Source: Aminobacter anthyllidis (lineage in GTDB: Bacteria > Pseudomonadota > Alphaproteobacteria > Rhizobiales > Rhizobiaceae). Taken from it: a DNA stretch of 64,000 bases. Both the position numbers and the translations under genes were made by a program. A model generated the notes under the pieces. That model was not told where the DNA came from. It did not search any database and saw only the letters and a list, made by a program, of their open reading frames with translations. Positions 14,937 to 25,559 of the stretch are shown here, piece after piece. The number at the start of each line of letters is the position of its first letter. Positions within the stretch are counted from its first letter, which is position 1. The stretch lies in NCBI RefSeq assembly GCF_018555685.1, contig NZ_JAFLWW010000006.1:372001-436000 (forward strand). Direction: 5' to 3'.

Positions 14937-16922
14937 ATGAACCAGCCCTATGATCAGAAGTTCCGCACGAGCATGCTCGAGGACAATGCCGGTCCCGGCC
15001 ACAATCCGACCGACAACCGCACCATGGGCGACATCATCGCCAGGCGCTTCTCCCGCCGCGGCTTCCTCCAGGGCTCGCTCGCCGTTTCGGCCATTGCCGC
15101 AACCGTCAGCCCCATCGCCATCCTGCTCGCCGACGATGCCCGCGCGGCTTCGGCGTCAGCCTTCGTCTTCGACGAGATCGAGGCCGGCATCGACGACAAG
15201 CACCATGTTGCCTCGGGCTACGATGCCGACGTCCTGCTGCGCTGGGGCGATCCGATCTTTGCCGACGCCCCCGAGTTCGACCCGCTCAACCAGTCGGCGG
15301 AATCTCAGGCGAAGCAGTTCGGCTACAACAACGACTATGTCGGCTATATCGCGCTCGAAGGCTCGTCCGAGCACGGCCTGCTCGTCGTCAACCACGAATA
15401 CACCAACGAGCACCTGATGTTCCCCGGCATCGTCAAGATCGTCGAGGGCAAGATCGATGTCGCTCCGGCCGACCAGAAGCGCGTCGACATCGAGATGGCC
15501 GCCCATGGCGGTTCGATCGTCGAGATCCGCAAGGACGCGGGCAAGTGGCAGGTCGTCCGCGACGGCAAGCTCAACCGCCGCATCACCTCGACCACCGAGA
15601 TGCAGCTGACCGGCCCGGCCGCCGGTAACGATCGCCTCAAGACCAATGCCGATGCGACCGGCACCAAGGTGTTCGGCACGCTCAACAACTGCGCCGGCGG
15701 CGTCACGCCCTGGGGCACCTACATCATGGCCGAGGAAAACTTCCACGGCTATTTCGGCGGCGAGCTTGCGGCCGATCATCCCGAGGCCACCAACTACAAG
15801 CGTCTCGGCGTGCCGGAAGGCACCTATGAATGGTTCAAGTTCTACGACCGCTTCGACGTCTCCAAGGAGCCGAACGAGCCCAACCGCTTCGGCTGGATCG
15901 TCGAGGTCGACGTCAACGACCCGACCTCTCTGCCCAAGAAGCGCACCGCGCTCGGCCGCTTCAAGCATGAGGGTGCCGAATCGATCGTGGCTGCCGATGG
16001 CCGCGTCGTCTTCTACCTCGGCGACGACGAGCGCTTCGACTACGTCTACAAGTTCGTCACCAAGGGCAAGTTCAACCCCAACGACCGCGCCGCCAATCTC
16101 GACCTGCTCGACGAAGGCACGCTCTACGTCGCCAAGTTCGCCGAGGACGGCACCTTCGCCTGGCTGCCGCTGGTCCAGGGCGAGGGTCCGCTGACCGCCG
16201 ACAACGGCTTCGTCAGCCAGGCCGACGTTGTCATCGAGACGCGTCGCGCCGGCGACCTGCTCGGCGCCACCAAGATGGACCGCCCCGAAGACATCCAGCC
16301 CAATGCCGTCAACGGCAAGGTCTATGTCATGCTGACCAACAACACCAAGCGCAAGGCCGACCAGGTCGACGCCGCCAACCCGCGCGCCGAAAACGCCTTC
16401 GGCCACATCATCGAACTGATCGAGGATGGCGGTGATTTCGCTGCCACCAAGGGCAAGTGGGAAGTGCTGCTCAAGTGCGGCGATCCTTCGGTCGCCGAGG
16501 TCGGCGCCTCGTTCTCGACCTCGACCACCCAGAATGGCTGGTTCGGCATGCCCGACAACTGCTCCGTCGATTCCGCCGGCCGCCTCTGGGTCTCGACCGA
16601 CGGCAACTCGCCCAAGGCCACCGGCCGCACCGACGGCCTCTGGGCCGTCGACACCGAAGGCGAGGCGCGCGCCACCTCCAAGCTGTTCTTCCGCGTGCCG
16701 GTCGGCGCCGAGATGTGCGGCCCGCTGTTTGCGCCCGACGACCAGACCGCCTTCGTCGCCGTCCAGCATCCGGGCGATGGCGGCGAGGATTGGGAAGGTT
16801 TCGGCCGTCCGTCCTACTACGAGGACCTGTCGACGCGCTGGCCCGACTTCAAGCCCGACATGCCGGTTCGTCCGGCCGTCGTCGCGATCACGAAACAGGG
16901 CGGCGGCAAGATCGCCGTCTGA
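14937..16922 (+). CDS. phoX: PhoX family (DUF839) alkaline phosphatase, Tat-exported
   Basis: A 661-aa periplasmic phosphatase. A twin-arginine signal (FSRRGFLQG, Arg 40-41) is followed by a hydrophobic stretch and a probable cleavage near DARAAS. The DUF839 body has the usual PhoX blocks: LLVVNHEYTNEHLMFPG, NNCAGGVTPWGTYIMAEENFHGYF, GRFKHEGAESI, FYLGDDERFDYVYKFV and PDNCSVDSAGRLWVSTDGN. PhoX enzymes use iron and calcium to strip phosphate from organic esters. The start is the ATG nearest the signal. A PHO box 60 bp upstream fits the role. The family name is well supported; orthology to characterised PhoX is inferred. Confidence 0.88.
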   Translation: MNQPYDQKFRTSMLEDNAGPGHNPTDNRTMGDIIARRFSRRGFLQGSLAVSAIAATVSPIAILLADDARAASASAFVFDEIEAGIDDKHHVASGYDADVLLRWGDPIFADAPEFDPLNQSAESQAKQFGYNNDYVGYIALEGSSEHGLLVVNHEYTNEHLMFPGIVKIVEGKIDVAPADQKRVDIEMAAHGGSIVEIRKDAGKWQVVRDGKLNRRITSTTEMQLTGPAAGNDRLKTNADATGTKVFGTLNNCAGGVTPWGTYIMAEENFHGYFGGELAADHPEATNYKRLGVPEGTYEWFKFYDRFDVSKEPNEPNRFGWIVEVDVNDPTSLPKKRTALGRFKHEGAESIVAADGRVVFYLGDDERFDYVYKFVTKGKFNPNDRAANLDLLDEGTLYVAKFAEDGTFAWLPLVQGEGPLTADNGFVSQADVVIETRRAGDLLGATKMDRPEDIQPNAVNGKVYVMLTNNTKRKADQVDAANPRAENAFGHIIELIEDGGDFAATKGKWEVLLKCGDPSVAEVGASFSTSTTQNGWFGMPDNCSVDSAGRLWVSTDGNSPKATGRTDGLWAVDTEGEARATSKLFFRVPVGAEMCGPLFAPDDQTAFVAVQHPGDGGEDWEGFGRPSYYEDLSTRWPDFKPDMPVRPAVVAITKQGGGKIAV

Positions 16923-16944
16923 TCGGGATCGAACCGAGGTAACG

Positions 16945-16972
16945 AGAATGGGGGTCGCTTGGCCCCCATTCT
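16945..16972 (+). terminator. Hairpin terminator after phoX
   Basis: AGAATGGGGG (16945-16954) and CCCCCATTCT (16963-16972) are perfect 10-base arms with an 8-base loop, 22 bases past the stop. The following sequence is only weakly T-rich (GTTGG), so efficiency is uncertain. Confidence 0.65.
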
Positions 16973-17011
16973 GTTGGTCGCTGCCGTAGCTGACGCGGCG
17001 CCTCCTTCCTC

Positions 17012-17074
17012 CGTCATTCCCGACCTCGTGAGCGAGCGAAGCGAGCGGAGAGTGTCGGGAATCCATGCCGTGAC
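17012..17074 (+). repeat. 63-bp palindromic repeat, copy D
   Basis: A full 63-bp copy (CGTCATTCC start, CCGTGAC end) in plus orientation, without an inverted partner within 1 kb. It is preceded by GGCGCC and CTTCC, as in the core end of the 11584-11815 element, so it may be a remnant half element. It fills most of the 255-bp space between the PhoX and DMT-like genes. Confidence 0.8.
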
Positions 17075-17177
17075 AGCGACGGACCAGAGCCGGTGCAGGA
17101 TTTGGACCTGACCTTGATCTCTTACGAGGTCAGGAATGACGGAAGGTGGGTGGTTTTCGTCCTCCCTCTGTGACGCC

Positions 17178-17516
17178 CTACTTCCCCGCCAGCGCCGGCC
17201 CGAGCGTGATCAGCGCCACCGCGACGACCGCGAGCCCGACGCCGATGCCCTGGATGCCGCTCAGCTTCTCGCCGAAATACATGATGGCCACCGCGTTGAC
17301 GGCGATCAGCTGGATCACCGCCGACAGCGAAAACGACACCGACATGCCGAAGTCGCGCACCAGCCTGAGCATGATCAGGTTGCCGAGCGAATAGAGGATC
17401 AGCGTCACCACCAGCTTGCCGAGCGTCGGCTCGATGCCCCAGTGCTTGGCCACCATCGCGGCGATCAGGAAGATGACGGTCGAAAAACCGAGCAGCGAAA
17501 GGCCGATGGCGGACAT
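17178..17516 (-). CDS. Small four-helix DMT/SMR-like membrane protein, 112 aa
   Basis: A very hydrophobic protein with four predicted membrane helices: LSLLGFSTVIFLIAAMVAKHW, LVVTLILYSLGNLIMLRLV, FSLSAVIQLIAVNAVAIMYFGE and GIGVGLAVVAVALITLGPAL. The pattern matches one half of an EamA/drug-metabolite transporter or an SMR-like protein, which would act as a dimer. The Glu in the EKLSGIQGIGV region is typical of DMT proteins. Substrate unknown. The start at 17516 has GGGAGC upstream. Confidence 0.75.
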   Translation of the reverse strand: MSAIGLSLLGFSTVIFLIAAMVAKHWGIEPTLGKLVVTLILYSLGNLIMLRLVRDFGMSVSFSLSAVIQLIAVNAVAIMYFGEKLSGIQGIGVGLAVVAVALITLGPALAGK

Positions 17517-17681
17517 TTTCAGGCAAGCTCCCACGAATGCCTGGCGATTTGCTCCGAATGCCGCCCTGACGTCAAGCAGGCCGGCGACACGCGCCGTCAC
17601 TATCGCGCCATGCCAGGCAAAAACCCTCCCGTCGTGAGACGGGAGGGCGCTTGGCTCAAGTCTTGGGAGGCCCTGATGCCA

Positions 17682-17990
17682 TCAGGGATAGGTACACTTG
17701 CCTTTCTGCGGTTCGCCCTGCGGGCCCGGCGTGCCGGTCTCTTCCCAGTCGCCGCCATGGCTGATGCAATAGGAGATCATCAGGTTGCACGACGCCTTGT
17801 TGTTGCAGGTCTCGACATGGCCGTGGGTCTGTCCGCCGCCGCCCGGCGCCTTGAGGCTGAGCTGGTGCGGCGGCGGTGCCGGCACACGGGCCTTGAGCTG
17901 GGCGGCCGATGACGCACCGGCGAAAGCCGACATCGAAAGCGCAAGCGTCGCGATCAGCGACGAGCGGATGATCGTGTTGGTCATGTTCAT
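17682..17990 (-). CDS. Secreted small Cys-containing protein, 102 aa
   Basis: Residues 1-29 form a signal peptide (MNMTNTIIRSSLIATLALSM, then AFAGASSAA). The mature part is short, with a Pro/Gly-rich linker (PAPPPHQLSLKAPGGGGQTHGH) and a C-terminal domain with four Cys (ETCNNKASCNLMISYC, KGKCTYP) that could form two disulfides. The start has GAGGAGAA upstream. No family is recognised and no operon partner exists. A periplasmic role is likely; nothing more specific can be said. Confidence 0.72.
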   Translation of the reverse strand: MNMTNTIIRSSLIATLALSMSAFAGASSAAQLKARVPAPPPHQLSLKAPGGGGQTHGHVETCNNKASCNLMISYCISHGGDWEETGTPGPQGEPQKGKCTYP

Positions 17991-18199
17991 TTCGGTTCTC
18001 CTCTGGGTTCACCTTTGATTTGCGGCTCGCTGGCCGCCACGATCATGGGTGTCCGGTTCGGAGAGGAAGGTTCACGACAGAGATGGAAAAAAGATTGGGT
18101 GATTGGCGAGGGTGCTCTTCCTGTATCGCGACAATTGACGGCAGCCGCAAAATCAGTGCGGCAAGTCCATCTTATTGCGCCTGCGCGCTCGCCGTCTCT

Positions 18200-18430
18200 G
18201 TCACGGCATGGGTTCCCGACACTCTCCGCTCGCTTTGCTCGCTTACGAGGTCGAGAATGACGGGTTGGCGGTGTCGCCTCGGCTAACCTTCGGCGCCGTA
18301 TCAGTTGCCTCAGCCTAACCTACATCAGTTGCAGGACTTGAAGGTTGACGGAAGCGCGCCCGCATTCCGTCATTCCCGACCTCGTGAGCGAGCAAAGCGA
18401 GCGGAGAGTGTCGGGAATCCATGCCGTGAC
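18200..18430. mobile_element. 231-bp composite palindrome element (copies E and F)
   Basis: Copy E (18200-18262, minus orientation) and copy F (18368-18430, plus) are terminal inverted repeats around a 105-bp core. The core shares GCTAACCTTC and ATCAGTTGCCT at the same offsets as the element at 11584-11815. A tail, CACGGCGGTCCAGAAC, follows copy F as it does copies A and C. No reading frame is inside. It occupies most of the 535-bp gene-free interval 17991-18525, where nothing else is recognisable. Confidence 0.65.
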
Positions 18431-18525
18431 ATCAATGAAGGCACGGCGGTCCAGAACGGACGGCCATTCACATGGCGATATCCCAACCGCCCAGACATCG
18501 TGTTGCGCGAAAGCAGGCCGCTAGA

Positions 18526-19278
18526 TCAAGCCAGCTGACCAGCCGGGATCGTCGCGACCACCCGCCCGGAAAGCGCGAGGTCGTCGTTCGTCGCCATCAC
18601 CGCCAGCGACGTCACCGGCAGCTCGGCCAGCACGCGCCGCCGCCACCGCTCCGCCAGTCCCGCGAGATCAGCCGTCTCCGCAACCGTCAGCGCCGCTGCG
18701 AAATGATAATAGCCGATCACGTAGAAGCGGGTCAGCCGCGCACCGCAGGCCTGCTGTACCAGCCCGAACACGTCCTCGCCGTCGTGGTAACAGGGATAGA
18801 CAGGCAGATAGATCCGGCCGGTGTTGATCCGGCCGAGGAACGGTCCGCCGATACGCAGCGAAATTGCGCCCAGCGGCGCAAGCGCTGTGGCCGCAGCGTC
18901 CGCGCAACGCGCGATGTCTGGCTCGGAAAGGCCGCCGACGATGGTCGCATGCAGCTTGCCGGCGCGTTCGTCGCCAAGCTCCCAGGCGATCTTTTGGCTG
19001 AATGAAAACGAGCGAAGCTCCGCCTCGAACTGCCGGAACGTTTCAGACCCGACCAGTTGCCCTGCATCGACGGGCACCACCAGCGAATGGCGCGGCGTCT
19101 CGTATGTTCCGTGGCGATAATCGGTTCCATCCTTGCCGGCGATGATCTCGGGATGGCCGGGTGCCACCAGCGGCAAATGGGCGAGCCGATAGGCGACGTC
19201 GAAGGTCAGCGCCTCGCCCGGGCCGAAAGTCCGGCGCGAGGCGTCATACGCCATGAAGGTGTCGTCGCAGAATTTCAT
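18526..19278 (-). CDS. Hypothetical protein with 2H-phosphoesterase-like HxT motif
   Basis: A 250-aa soluble protein. KLHATIVGG near residue 108 looks like the first HxT motif of 2H phosphoesterases, and FYVIGYYHFAAALT near residue 190 may be a degenerate second one lacking the Thr. Other recognisable stretches are RHGTYETPRHSLVVPVDAGQ and GRIYLPVYPCYHDGEDVFGLV. The fold assignment is tentative and no substrate is proposed. The ATG follows AGGAC by about 8 bases. It is co-oriented with the upstream acetyltransferase gene (58-bp gap) and may share its transcript. Confidence 0.7.
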   Translation of the reverse strand: MKFCDDTFMAYDASRRTFGPGEALTFDVAYRLAHLPLVAPGHPEIIAGKDGTDYRHGTYETPRHSLVVPVDAGQLVGSETFRQFEAELRSFSFSQKIAWELGDERAGKLHATIVGGLSEPDIARCADAAATALAPLGAISLRIGGPFLGRINTGRIYLPVYPCYHDGEDVFGLVQQACGARLTRFYVIGYYHFAAALTVAETADLAGLAERWRRRVLAELPVTSLAVMATNDDLALSGRVVATIPAGQLA

Positions 19279-19336
19279 CTGGAAATGTCCTGGCGGGAAG
19301 GGCAGTCGGCGCGTGTCAATGTCAGGTCAACCCGCC

Positions 19337-19933
19337 TCACGGCTTGACCATCAGCACCCAGTTCTCGCCTTCGCCGGCCCAGCCTTCCTTGACCATCGGC
19401 TCGGCAGCGATCGCGCGGTATCCGACGCTTTCATAAAGGTGTCGGGCGGTCGTGTTGGCGTCGGAAACGATCAGGCTGGTGCCGGTGCAGCCGGTGGCCT
19501 CGGCGATGGTGTCGGCCATGGCCAGCAGCCGCGAGCCATAGCCGCGCGCCCGCGCCTCCGGCAGCGTCGCCATGACATTGACGTACCAGCTGCCGACGGC
19601 CAGCGCCTCGAGCATGTTGAACGGCACGAACATCGCCGGTGTGTCGGGATCGGGCAGCGAAGGCACGATCGGATAGCCGATCAGGCAGGCAATCACCTTG
19701 CCATGCTCCAGCACCACCGCGTTGCGGTAGGAAAAGCTGCCTTCCTCGCGTTGCGCCCGCTGGCGCCCGACCTCCCAGGGGTCTTCGCCGTCCTCGGCCA
19801 GCTTGGTCCACAGATAGAGCGGCAGCCCGTCGCCAGCCATGTTGACCAGCTTGGCCAGTATGGCCGCGTCCTCCTTGGTGGCGGGCCGCGCCTCGGCCGT
19901 CAAACCCTCGTCGCTGTGGGCCTTCTCGGGCAT
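19337..19933 (-). CDS. GNAT family N-acetyltransferase
   Basis: A 198-aa protein with a GNAT fold. The acetyl-CoA loop is in MATLPEARARGYGSRLLAMAD (a QxxGxG-like turn, RARGYGS), preceded by the strand SWYVNVMATL and followed by SLIVSDANTTARHLYESVGY, the conserved C-terminal motif. It would transfer an acetyl group to an amine of unknown identity. The N-terminal 15 residues are variable. It probably heads a two-gene unit with the HxT protein downstream. Confidence 0.82.
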   Translation of the reverse strand: MPEKAHSDEGLTAEARPATKEDAAILAKLVNMAGDGLPLYLWTKLAEDGEDPWEVGRQRAQREEGSFSYRNAVVLEHGKVIACLIGYPIVPSLPDPDTPAMFVPFNMLEALAVGSWYVNVMATLPEARARGYGSRLLAMADTIAEATGCTGTSLIVSDANTTARHLYESVGYRAIAAEPMVKEGWAGEGENWVLMVKP

Positions 19934-20145
19934 GACATGCTCCTTCCAGTCCGCAGCGTCCCCTCGCTGCGGCCGGTATAGGAGCCTGCGTTCCCGGCTG
20001 CGTCAACAGTCCCCAGCGCGTCTCCTGCTAAGCTGTCTCGAGCCAGCCGACCGCTGCCATTGCCGGGCGCTATGTGCTGCGCTGGTAGCGAAAGCCCGCG
20101 CCGCCCTGCTTGTTAACCCTTGCCGCCCCTGCTAAAGCGCGGCGC

Positions 20146-21954
<1,809 letters not shown>

Positions 21955-21964
21955 CTCCGCTTTT

Positions 21965-22085
21965 CCTTCTCCCCGCTTGCGGGGAGAAGGTGGCCCGCAG
22001 GGCCGGATGAGGGGCGGCGCGAACGCCTCATTCTCCTCTCCCCAGCGGAGGGCGGCCGCGCATCGGCCGGGTGAGGGGCTTTCGC
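21965..22085. repeat. Hairpin repeat downstream of lepA
   Basis: CCTTCTCCCCGC-TT-GCGGGGAGAAGG (21965-21990) is a perfect 12-base-arm hairpin. It is followed by GGCCCGCAGGGCC and GGATGAGGGGCGG, then a second degenerate unit (CTCCTCTCCCC ... CCGGGTGAGGGG). It lies between convergent lepA and a secreted-protein gene and could act as a bidirectional terminator. Confidence 0.7.
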
Positions 22086-22096
22086 CCCCACGCCCA

Positions 22097-22510
22097 TCAC
22101 TTCACGGCAAAATCCACCGTTTCCTTGACCGTGCCATCGACGGCGATCTGCACCTGGTAGGTGCCGACCGGCCAGCCGGCGTCCGGCCGAGTCATCGAGG
22201 CGTCGACGTGGTTTTCGATCATGCCGATTTCGAAGCTGACCTCGTCGATCTTGTAGTTGGCCGGCGCGACGCCGCCCGAATCGATCGAAATCCAGCTCAC
22301 CGTGAGCTTCGATCCCGAAGCCACGGCATCGGTCAGGTCGGCGGAGAGGAAAATCTTCGCCGTGTCAGGCGCAAACGTCGCCTCTGTCGCTTCCGCGTCC
22401 TCGCTGGCCGACAGCACGATGTTTTCGAACCCTTCGGCCTGCGCATGCTGCGCCAACGCCCCAACCGCCACCAGTGCGGCTGCCCCCATCATCATCGACC
22501 GAATGCGCAT
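22097..22510 (-). CDS. Secreted hypothetical protein, 137 aa
   Basis: A signal peptide (MRIRSMMMGAAALVAVGALAQ, cleavage after AQHAQA, about residue 25) precedes an acidic mature domain with beta-rich segments: KIFLSADLTDAVASGSKLTVSWIS, YKIDEVSFEIGMIENHVDAS, WPVGTYQVQIAVDG and TVKETVDFAVK. This resembles small periplasmic beta-sandwich proteins that bind ligands or metals; no catalytic motif is visible. The start at 22510 follows AGGGGAAG. It is divergent from the Tat-exported flavoprotein gene. Confidence 0.7.
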   Translation of the reverse strand: MRIRSMMMGAAALVAVGALAQHAQAEGFENIVLSASEDAEATEATFAPDTAKIFLSADLTDAVASGSKLTVSWISIDSGGVAPANYKIDEVSFEIGMIENHVDASMTRPDAGWPVGTYQVQIAVDGTVKETVDFAVK

Positions 22511-22678
22511 GCTCTTCCCCTGATTGAAACCGCCGCCCGCGCCCGACTCATCCGGCACGCGCCCGCGGCCGCTTGCGTAGAGCGGAAGGGGTGGGGTTTG
22601 TCCATGACGGCGGACCTGCACCTGGCGGAGCTGCTGGCGCGCCTTCGCCCTCATGCAACCTGATGCGCACCGTTGTCG

Positions 22679-22690
22679 CCCCCCCCCCCC
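22679..22690. repeat. Run of 12 cytosines
   Basis: An uninterrupted C12 tract in the 318-bp divergent promoter region between the secreted protein (start 22510) and the flavoprotein (start 22829). It is upstream of both genes and in neither coding frame. Length changes could alter promoter spacing, or the run may be a sequencing length artefact. Nothing else is recognisable in 22511-22828. Confidence 0.9.
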
Positions 22691-22828
22691 AAGTCATCCC
22701 GCAGTGCAAACATGTATTGCATTGCAGCGTCGAATTATCCGCCGCCACACGACATCGACTGTTCTGTCGATTTACTGACACCGTGAAGATGGCTAGCCTT
22801 CCCCTCGCATTCTGCCAGAGGGAACATC

Positions 22829-24802
22829 ATGAACTGGACTGAAAAGGACAAGAAGCTGGGCATGGACCGCGCCATATCCAGGCGCGATTTCATGGACGGC
22901 GTGGCGATGGCGATCGGCGGTGCGGTTGCGTTGCGCGCCATGGGCCCCGGATCCGCGCACGCGCAATCCGCCCCCGTCGCCTACCCGCCCGCAGCAAGCG
23001 GCCTGCAGGGCCAGACCGACGCTGCCCAGAACGTCATGCACGCCGTCCGCGACGGCAGCTACTGGTCAAGCGCCGGCCCGGTCACCGCAAGCGCCGAGAG
23101 CTACGATCTGGTCGTCGTCGGCGCCGGCATCTCGGGCCTTGCCGCCGCGCACAGCTTCCGCAAGCAGGCCGGCCCCGACAAGCGCGTGCTGATCGTCGAT
23201 CCGCTCGAGGATTTCGGCGGCCACGCCAAGCGCAACGAATTCACCGCCTCGAACGGCGCCAAACTCATCGGCTATGGCGGCAGCCAGTCGATGCAGACGC
23301 CGAGCTATTTCAGCCCCGCCGTCAACGCGCTGCTCACTGAGGTCGGCATCGAGCCCAAGCGCTTCGAAACCTTCTACGACCAGAAATGGTCCGAGGATCG
23401 CGGCCTCTCAGGCGCCATCTTCTTCTCGAGGGAGCAGTGGGGCGAGGACAGGCTTGTCATCCGCACCGGCAAGACGCCCGAATGGGTGGCCAAGACGCCG
23501 CTCAACGACAAGGCCAAGTCCGACCTGATCCAGCTTATCGAGGCGCCCGGCGACTATCTGCCCGGCCTGACCCGCGAGCAGCGCCTGGAGAAGCTGTCGG
23601 AGATCACCTACAAGGCGTTCCTGCTCGACCACGCCAAGGTCGACCCTCAGGTCGCCGACTACTTCGCCACCTCCACCAATGGCTATTTCGGCGTCGGCAT
23701 CGATGCCGCGAGCGCGCTCGACGCGCGCGCCAACGGCAATCCCGGCTTCGACGGCATGGACCTCGGCGAAGCCGTGTCGAAATACAACAGCCCGTCCGGC
23801 CGTCTCGCCTTCACCGACCCCGACGACTACATCTACCATTTCCCCGACGGCAATGCCGGCATTGCCCGCGCTTTGGTGCGCGCGCTGGTGCCGGGCGCGC
23901 TGGCCGGCACGTCGATGGAGGAGCTGGTCACCGAAACCGTCGACTATTCAGCCCTCGACAAGCCGGACAGCCCCGTCCGCATCAGGCTGAATGCGACAGT
24001 CGTCAAGGTCGCCCATGATGGCGCGGCTGATGGCGCCAGCTCGGTCACCGTCACCTATGCCGACGCCGCCGGCAAGCCGGTCAGCGTCAAGGCCGGCCAC
24101 GTCGTGCTCGCCTGCTGGCACCGCGTCATCCCCTATCTCACCGACGAGCTCGGCGCCGAGCAGGTCGCCGCCCTCAACGACCAGCAGAAGGTACCGCTGA
24201 TCTACACCAACGTGCAGCTCCGCAACTGGCAGGCCTTCGACAAGCTCAAGATCGACGGCTTCCGCGCGCGCGGCGATTTCTGGTCCGGCGCCGACATCGA
24301 TTTCCCCGTCTCGATGGGCGACTACAAATTCGCCGACAAGCCAGATGACCCCGTCGTCCTGCACCTGTCCAAGGTGATGACCAGCCCGGGCCTTGCCCCG
24401 CGCGAGCAGGCGCTGGCCGGCCGCCGCGCGCTGATGACGCTGAGCTTCGAGGAGATGGAGCGCTCGATCCGCGACCTGCTTGGCCGCGCGCTTGCAGGCG
24501 GCGGCTTCGACCCCGCCCGCGACATCGAGGCCATCACCTGCAATCGCTGGTCGCACGGCTACGCCTACGAATACATGCGCCCCGGCGACCGCTTCTGGCC
24601 GGACGGCCCGTTGCCCATCGAAGCCGCCCGCAAGCCCTGGGGCCGCATCTCCATCGCCAACGCCGACAGCGGCGCCTACGCCTACGCCCACTCGGCCATC
24701 GACCAGGGCGTCCGCGCGGTGCGAGACCTGCTCGGCACCCCGGAAGGCGCACCAGACGTCTCGCGCTTCCCTGGGCCGCCGGTGGAGAAGATCGGGCTCT
24801 GA
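22829..24802 (+). CDS. Tat-exported FAD-dependent oxidoreductase, spermidine dehydrogenase-like
   Basis: A 657-aa periplasmic flavoprotein. The twin-arginine motif is SRRDFMDG (Arg 18-19), with a hydrophobic stretch and cleavage near AHAQ. A Rossmann FAD-binding motif (DLVVVGAGISGLAAAHSFRK) lies about residue 90-110, followed by DPLEDFGGHAKRNEF. The C-terminal part has NRWSHGYAYEYMRPGDRF and NADSGAYAYAHSAIDQGVRAV, the second FAD-contact region of amine-oxidase-like enzymes. This arrangement resembles the exported spermidine dehydrogenase SpdH of Pseudomonas. Substrate assignment is inferred; the family is firm. Confidence 0.8.
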   Translation: MNWTEKDKKLGMDRAISRRDFMDGVAMAIGGAVALRAMGPGSAHAQSAPVAYPPAASGLQGQTDAAQNVMHAVRDGSYWSSAGPVTASAESYDLVVVGAGISGLAAAHSFRKQAGPDKRVLIVDPLEDFGGHAKRNEFTASNGAKLIGYGGSQSMQTPSYFSPAVNALLTEVGIEPKRFETFYDQKWSEDRGLSGAIFFSREQWGEDRLVIRTGKTPEWVAKTPLNDKAKSDLIQLIEAPGDYLPGLTREQRLEKLSEITYKAFLLDHAKVDPQVADYFATSTNGYFGVGIDAASALDARANGNPGFDGMDLGEAVSKYNSPSGRLAFTDPDDYIYHFPDGNAGIARALVRALVPGALAGTSMEELVTETVDYSALDKPDSPVRIRLNATVVKVAHDGAADGASSVTVTYADAAGKPVSVKAGHVVLACWHRVIPYLTDELGAEQVAALNDQQKVPLIYTNVQLRNWQAFDKLKIDGFRARGDFWSGADIDFPVSMGDYKFADKPDDPVVLHLSKVMTSPGLAPREQALAGRRALMTLSFEEMERSIRDLLGRALAGGGFDPARDIEAITCNRWSHGYAYEYMRPGDRFWPDGPLPIEAARKPWGRISIANADSGAYAYAHSAIDQGVRAVRDLLGTPEGAPDVSRFPGPPVEKIGL

Positions 24803-24954
24803 GCGCGGACGATCAGCGCGCTCTCTCCCGTCTCCCCTCCTGAGCTTGTCGAAGGGACGGGGAGAAGTGGTCCGCAGGGATGAGGGGCGGCGCAACAGCC
24901 CCACCCAAGCTTCGTCAAAAGGTCAGCATTGCTCGTCGAATGGCGGGCTCCCCC

Positions 24955-25050
24955 AAAACCTCATGGTGAGCCTGTCGAACCACGAGGTTTTGGGGCCAGC
25001 AGAATTTGGCGCCTGACGCCCTCGTGGTTCGACAGGCTCACCATGAGGGC
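24955..25050. repeat. Inverted pair of GAGCCTGTCGAA palindromes
   Basis: Copy 1 at 24955-24991 (CCTCATGGTGAGCCTGTCGAAC core, closed by AAAACC/GGTTTT arms) and its inverse at 25018-25050 (CTCGTGGTTCGACAGGCTCACC) are 26 bases apart. A decayed copy (GGTAAGCCTGTCGAACCACC) is at about 25176-25196, inside the GIY-YIG frame. Related CCTGAGCTTGTCGAAGG units occur at 24839-24855 and 25560-25586. The second copy ends exactly at the stop codon of the neighbouring GIY-YIG frame. Confidence 0.75.
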
Positions 25051-25532
25051 TACTGAAGCGCCTCCGGCCTCTCATCGCCGCAGCTCTGCGCTCGGTTGCG
25101 ACATTCCAGAACCTGGCGCTGCCGTCCAAAGCCCCTCATGATGAGGCTGCCGAACCGCTCTGGTGAACCTGCTGATGGTAAGCCTGTCGAACCACCGGAT
25201 TTTGAGCCGTCGTCGTCCGAACGCTTCCACCACGGCGTGAACTCAACCCCTTGCCTATTCTTCGCTAGTTCCGGCAGCCTTTCATACGCTAGCGCAATCA
25301 GCGCTTCCTTTTTGGCGCGGCTCCAGCCCTTGATCTGCCGCTCGCGTTCGATCGCCTCGACAATCCGATCATATGTCTCGGTGAACACCAACTCCACCGG
25401 CCGTCGCTTGCGCGTATAGCCGTCATAGACGCCCTCATTGTGCTCCCACAGCCGCGCTTCAATGCTCTGTTTGGTCAGGCCAGTGTAGTAGGAACCATCG
25501 GAACAGCGCAGGATGTAAACGGTGACTTCCAT
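25050..25532 (-). CDS. GIY-YIG nuclease family protein with repeat-derived tail
   Basis: A 160-aa frame. Residues 1-95 are a GIY-YIG domain: VYILRCSDGSYYTGLTKQSIEARLWEHNEG carries the VYI and YTG motifs and the conserved Arg, and IVEAIERERQIKGW carries the metal-binding Glu. Residues from about 96 (VEFTPWWKRSDDDGSKSGG) are low-complexity, and from about 113 are translated from the palindromic repeat DNA, so the gene seems to have lost its own stop and reads into the repeat. It is related in domain, but not closely in sequence, to the protein at 11226-11516. Biological target unknown. Confidence 0.8.
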   Translation of the reverse strand: MEVTVYILRCSDGSYYTGLTKQSIEARLWEHNEGVYDGYTRKRRPVELVFTETYDRIVEAIERERQIKGWSRAKKEALIALAYERLPELAKNRQGVEFTPWWKRSDDDGSKSGGSTGLPSAGSPERFGSLIMRGFGRQRQVLECRNRAQSCGDERPEALQ

Positions 25533-25559
25533 GCGCGTCCCCCAAATACAGCGCAGGCC

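Noticed and set aside
11065-18430. The six 63-bp repeats as a CRISPR array
   Set aside because: Copies are far apart, in both orientations, strongly palindromic, and lack regular spacers or cas genes.
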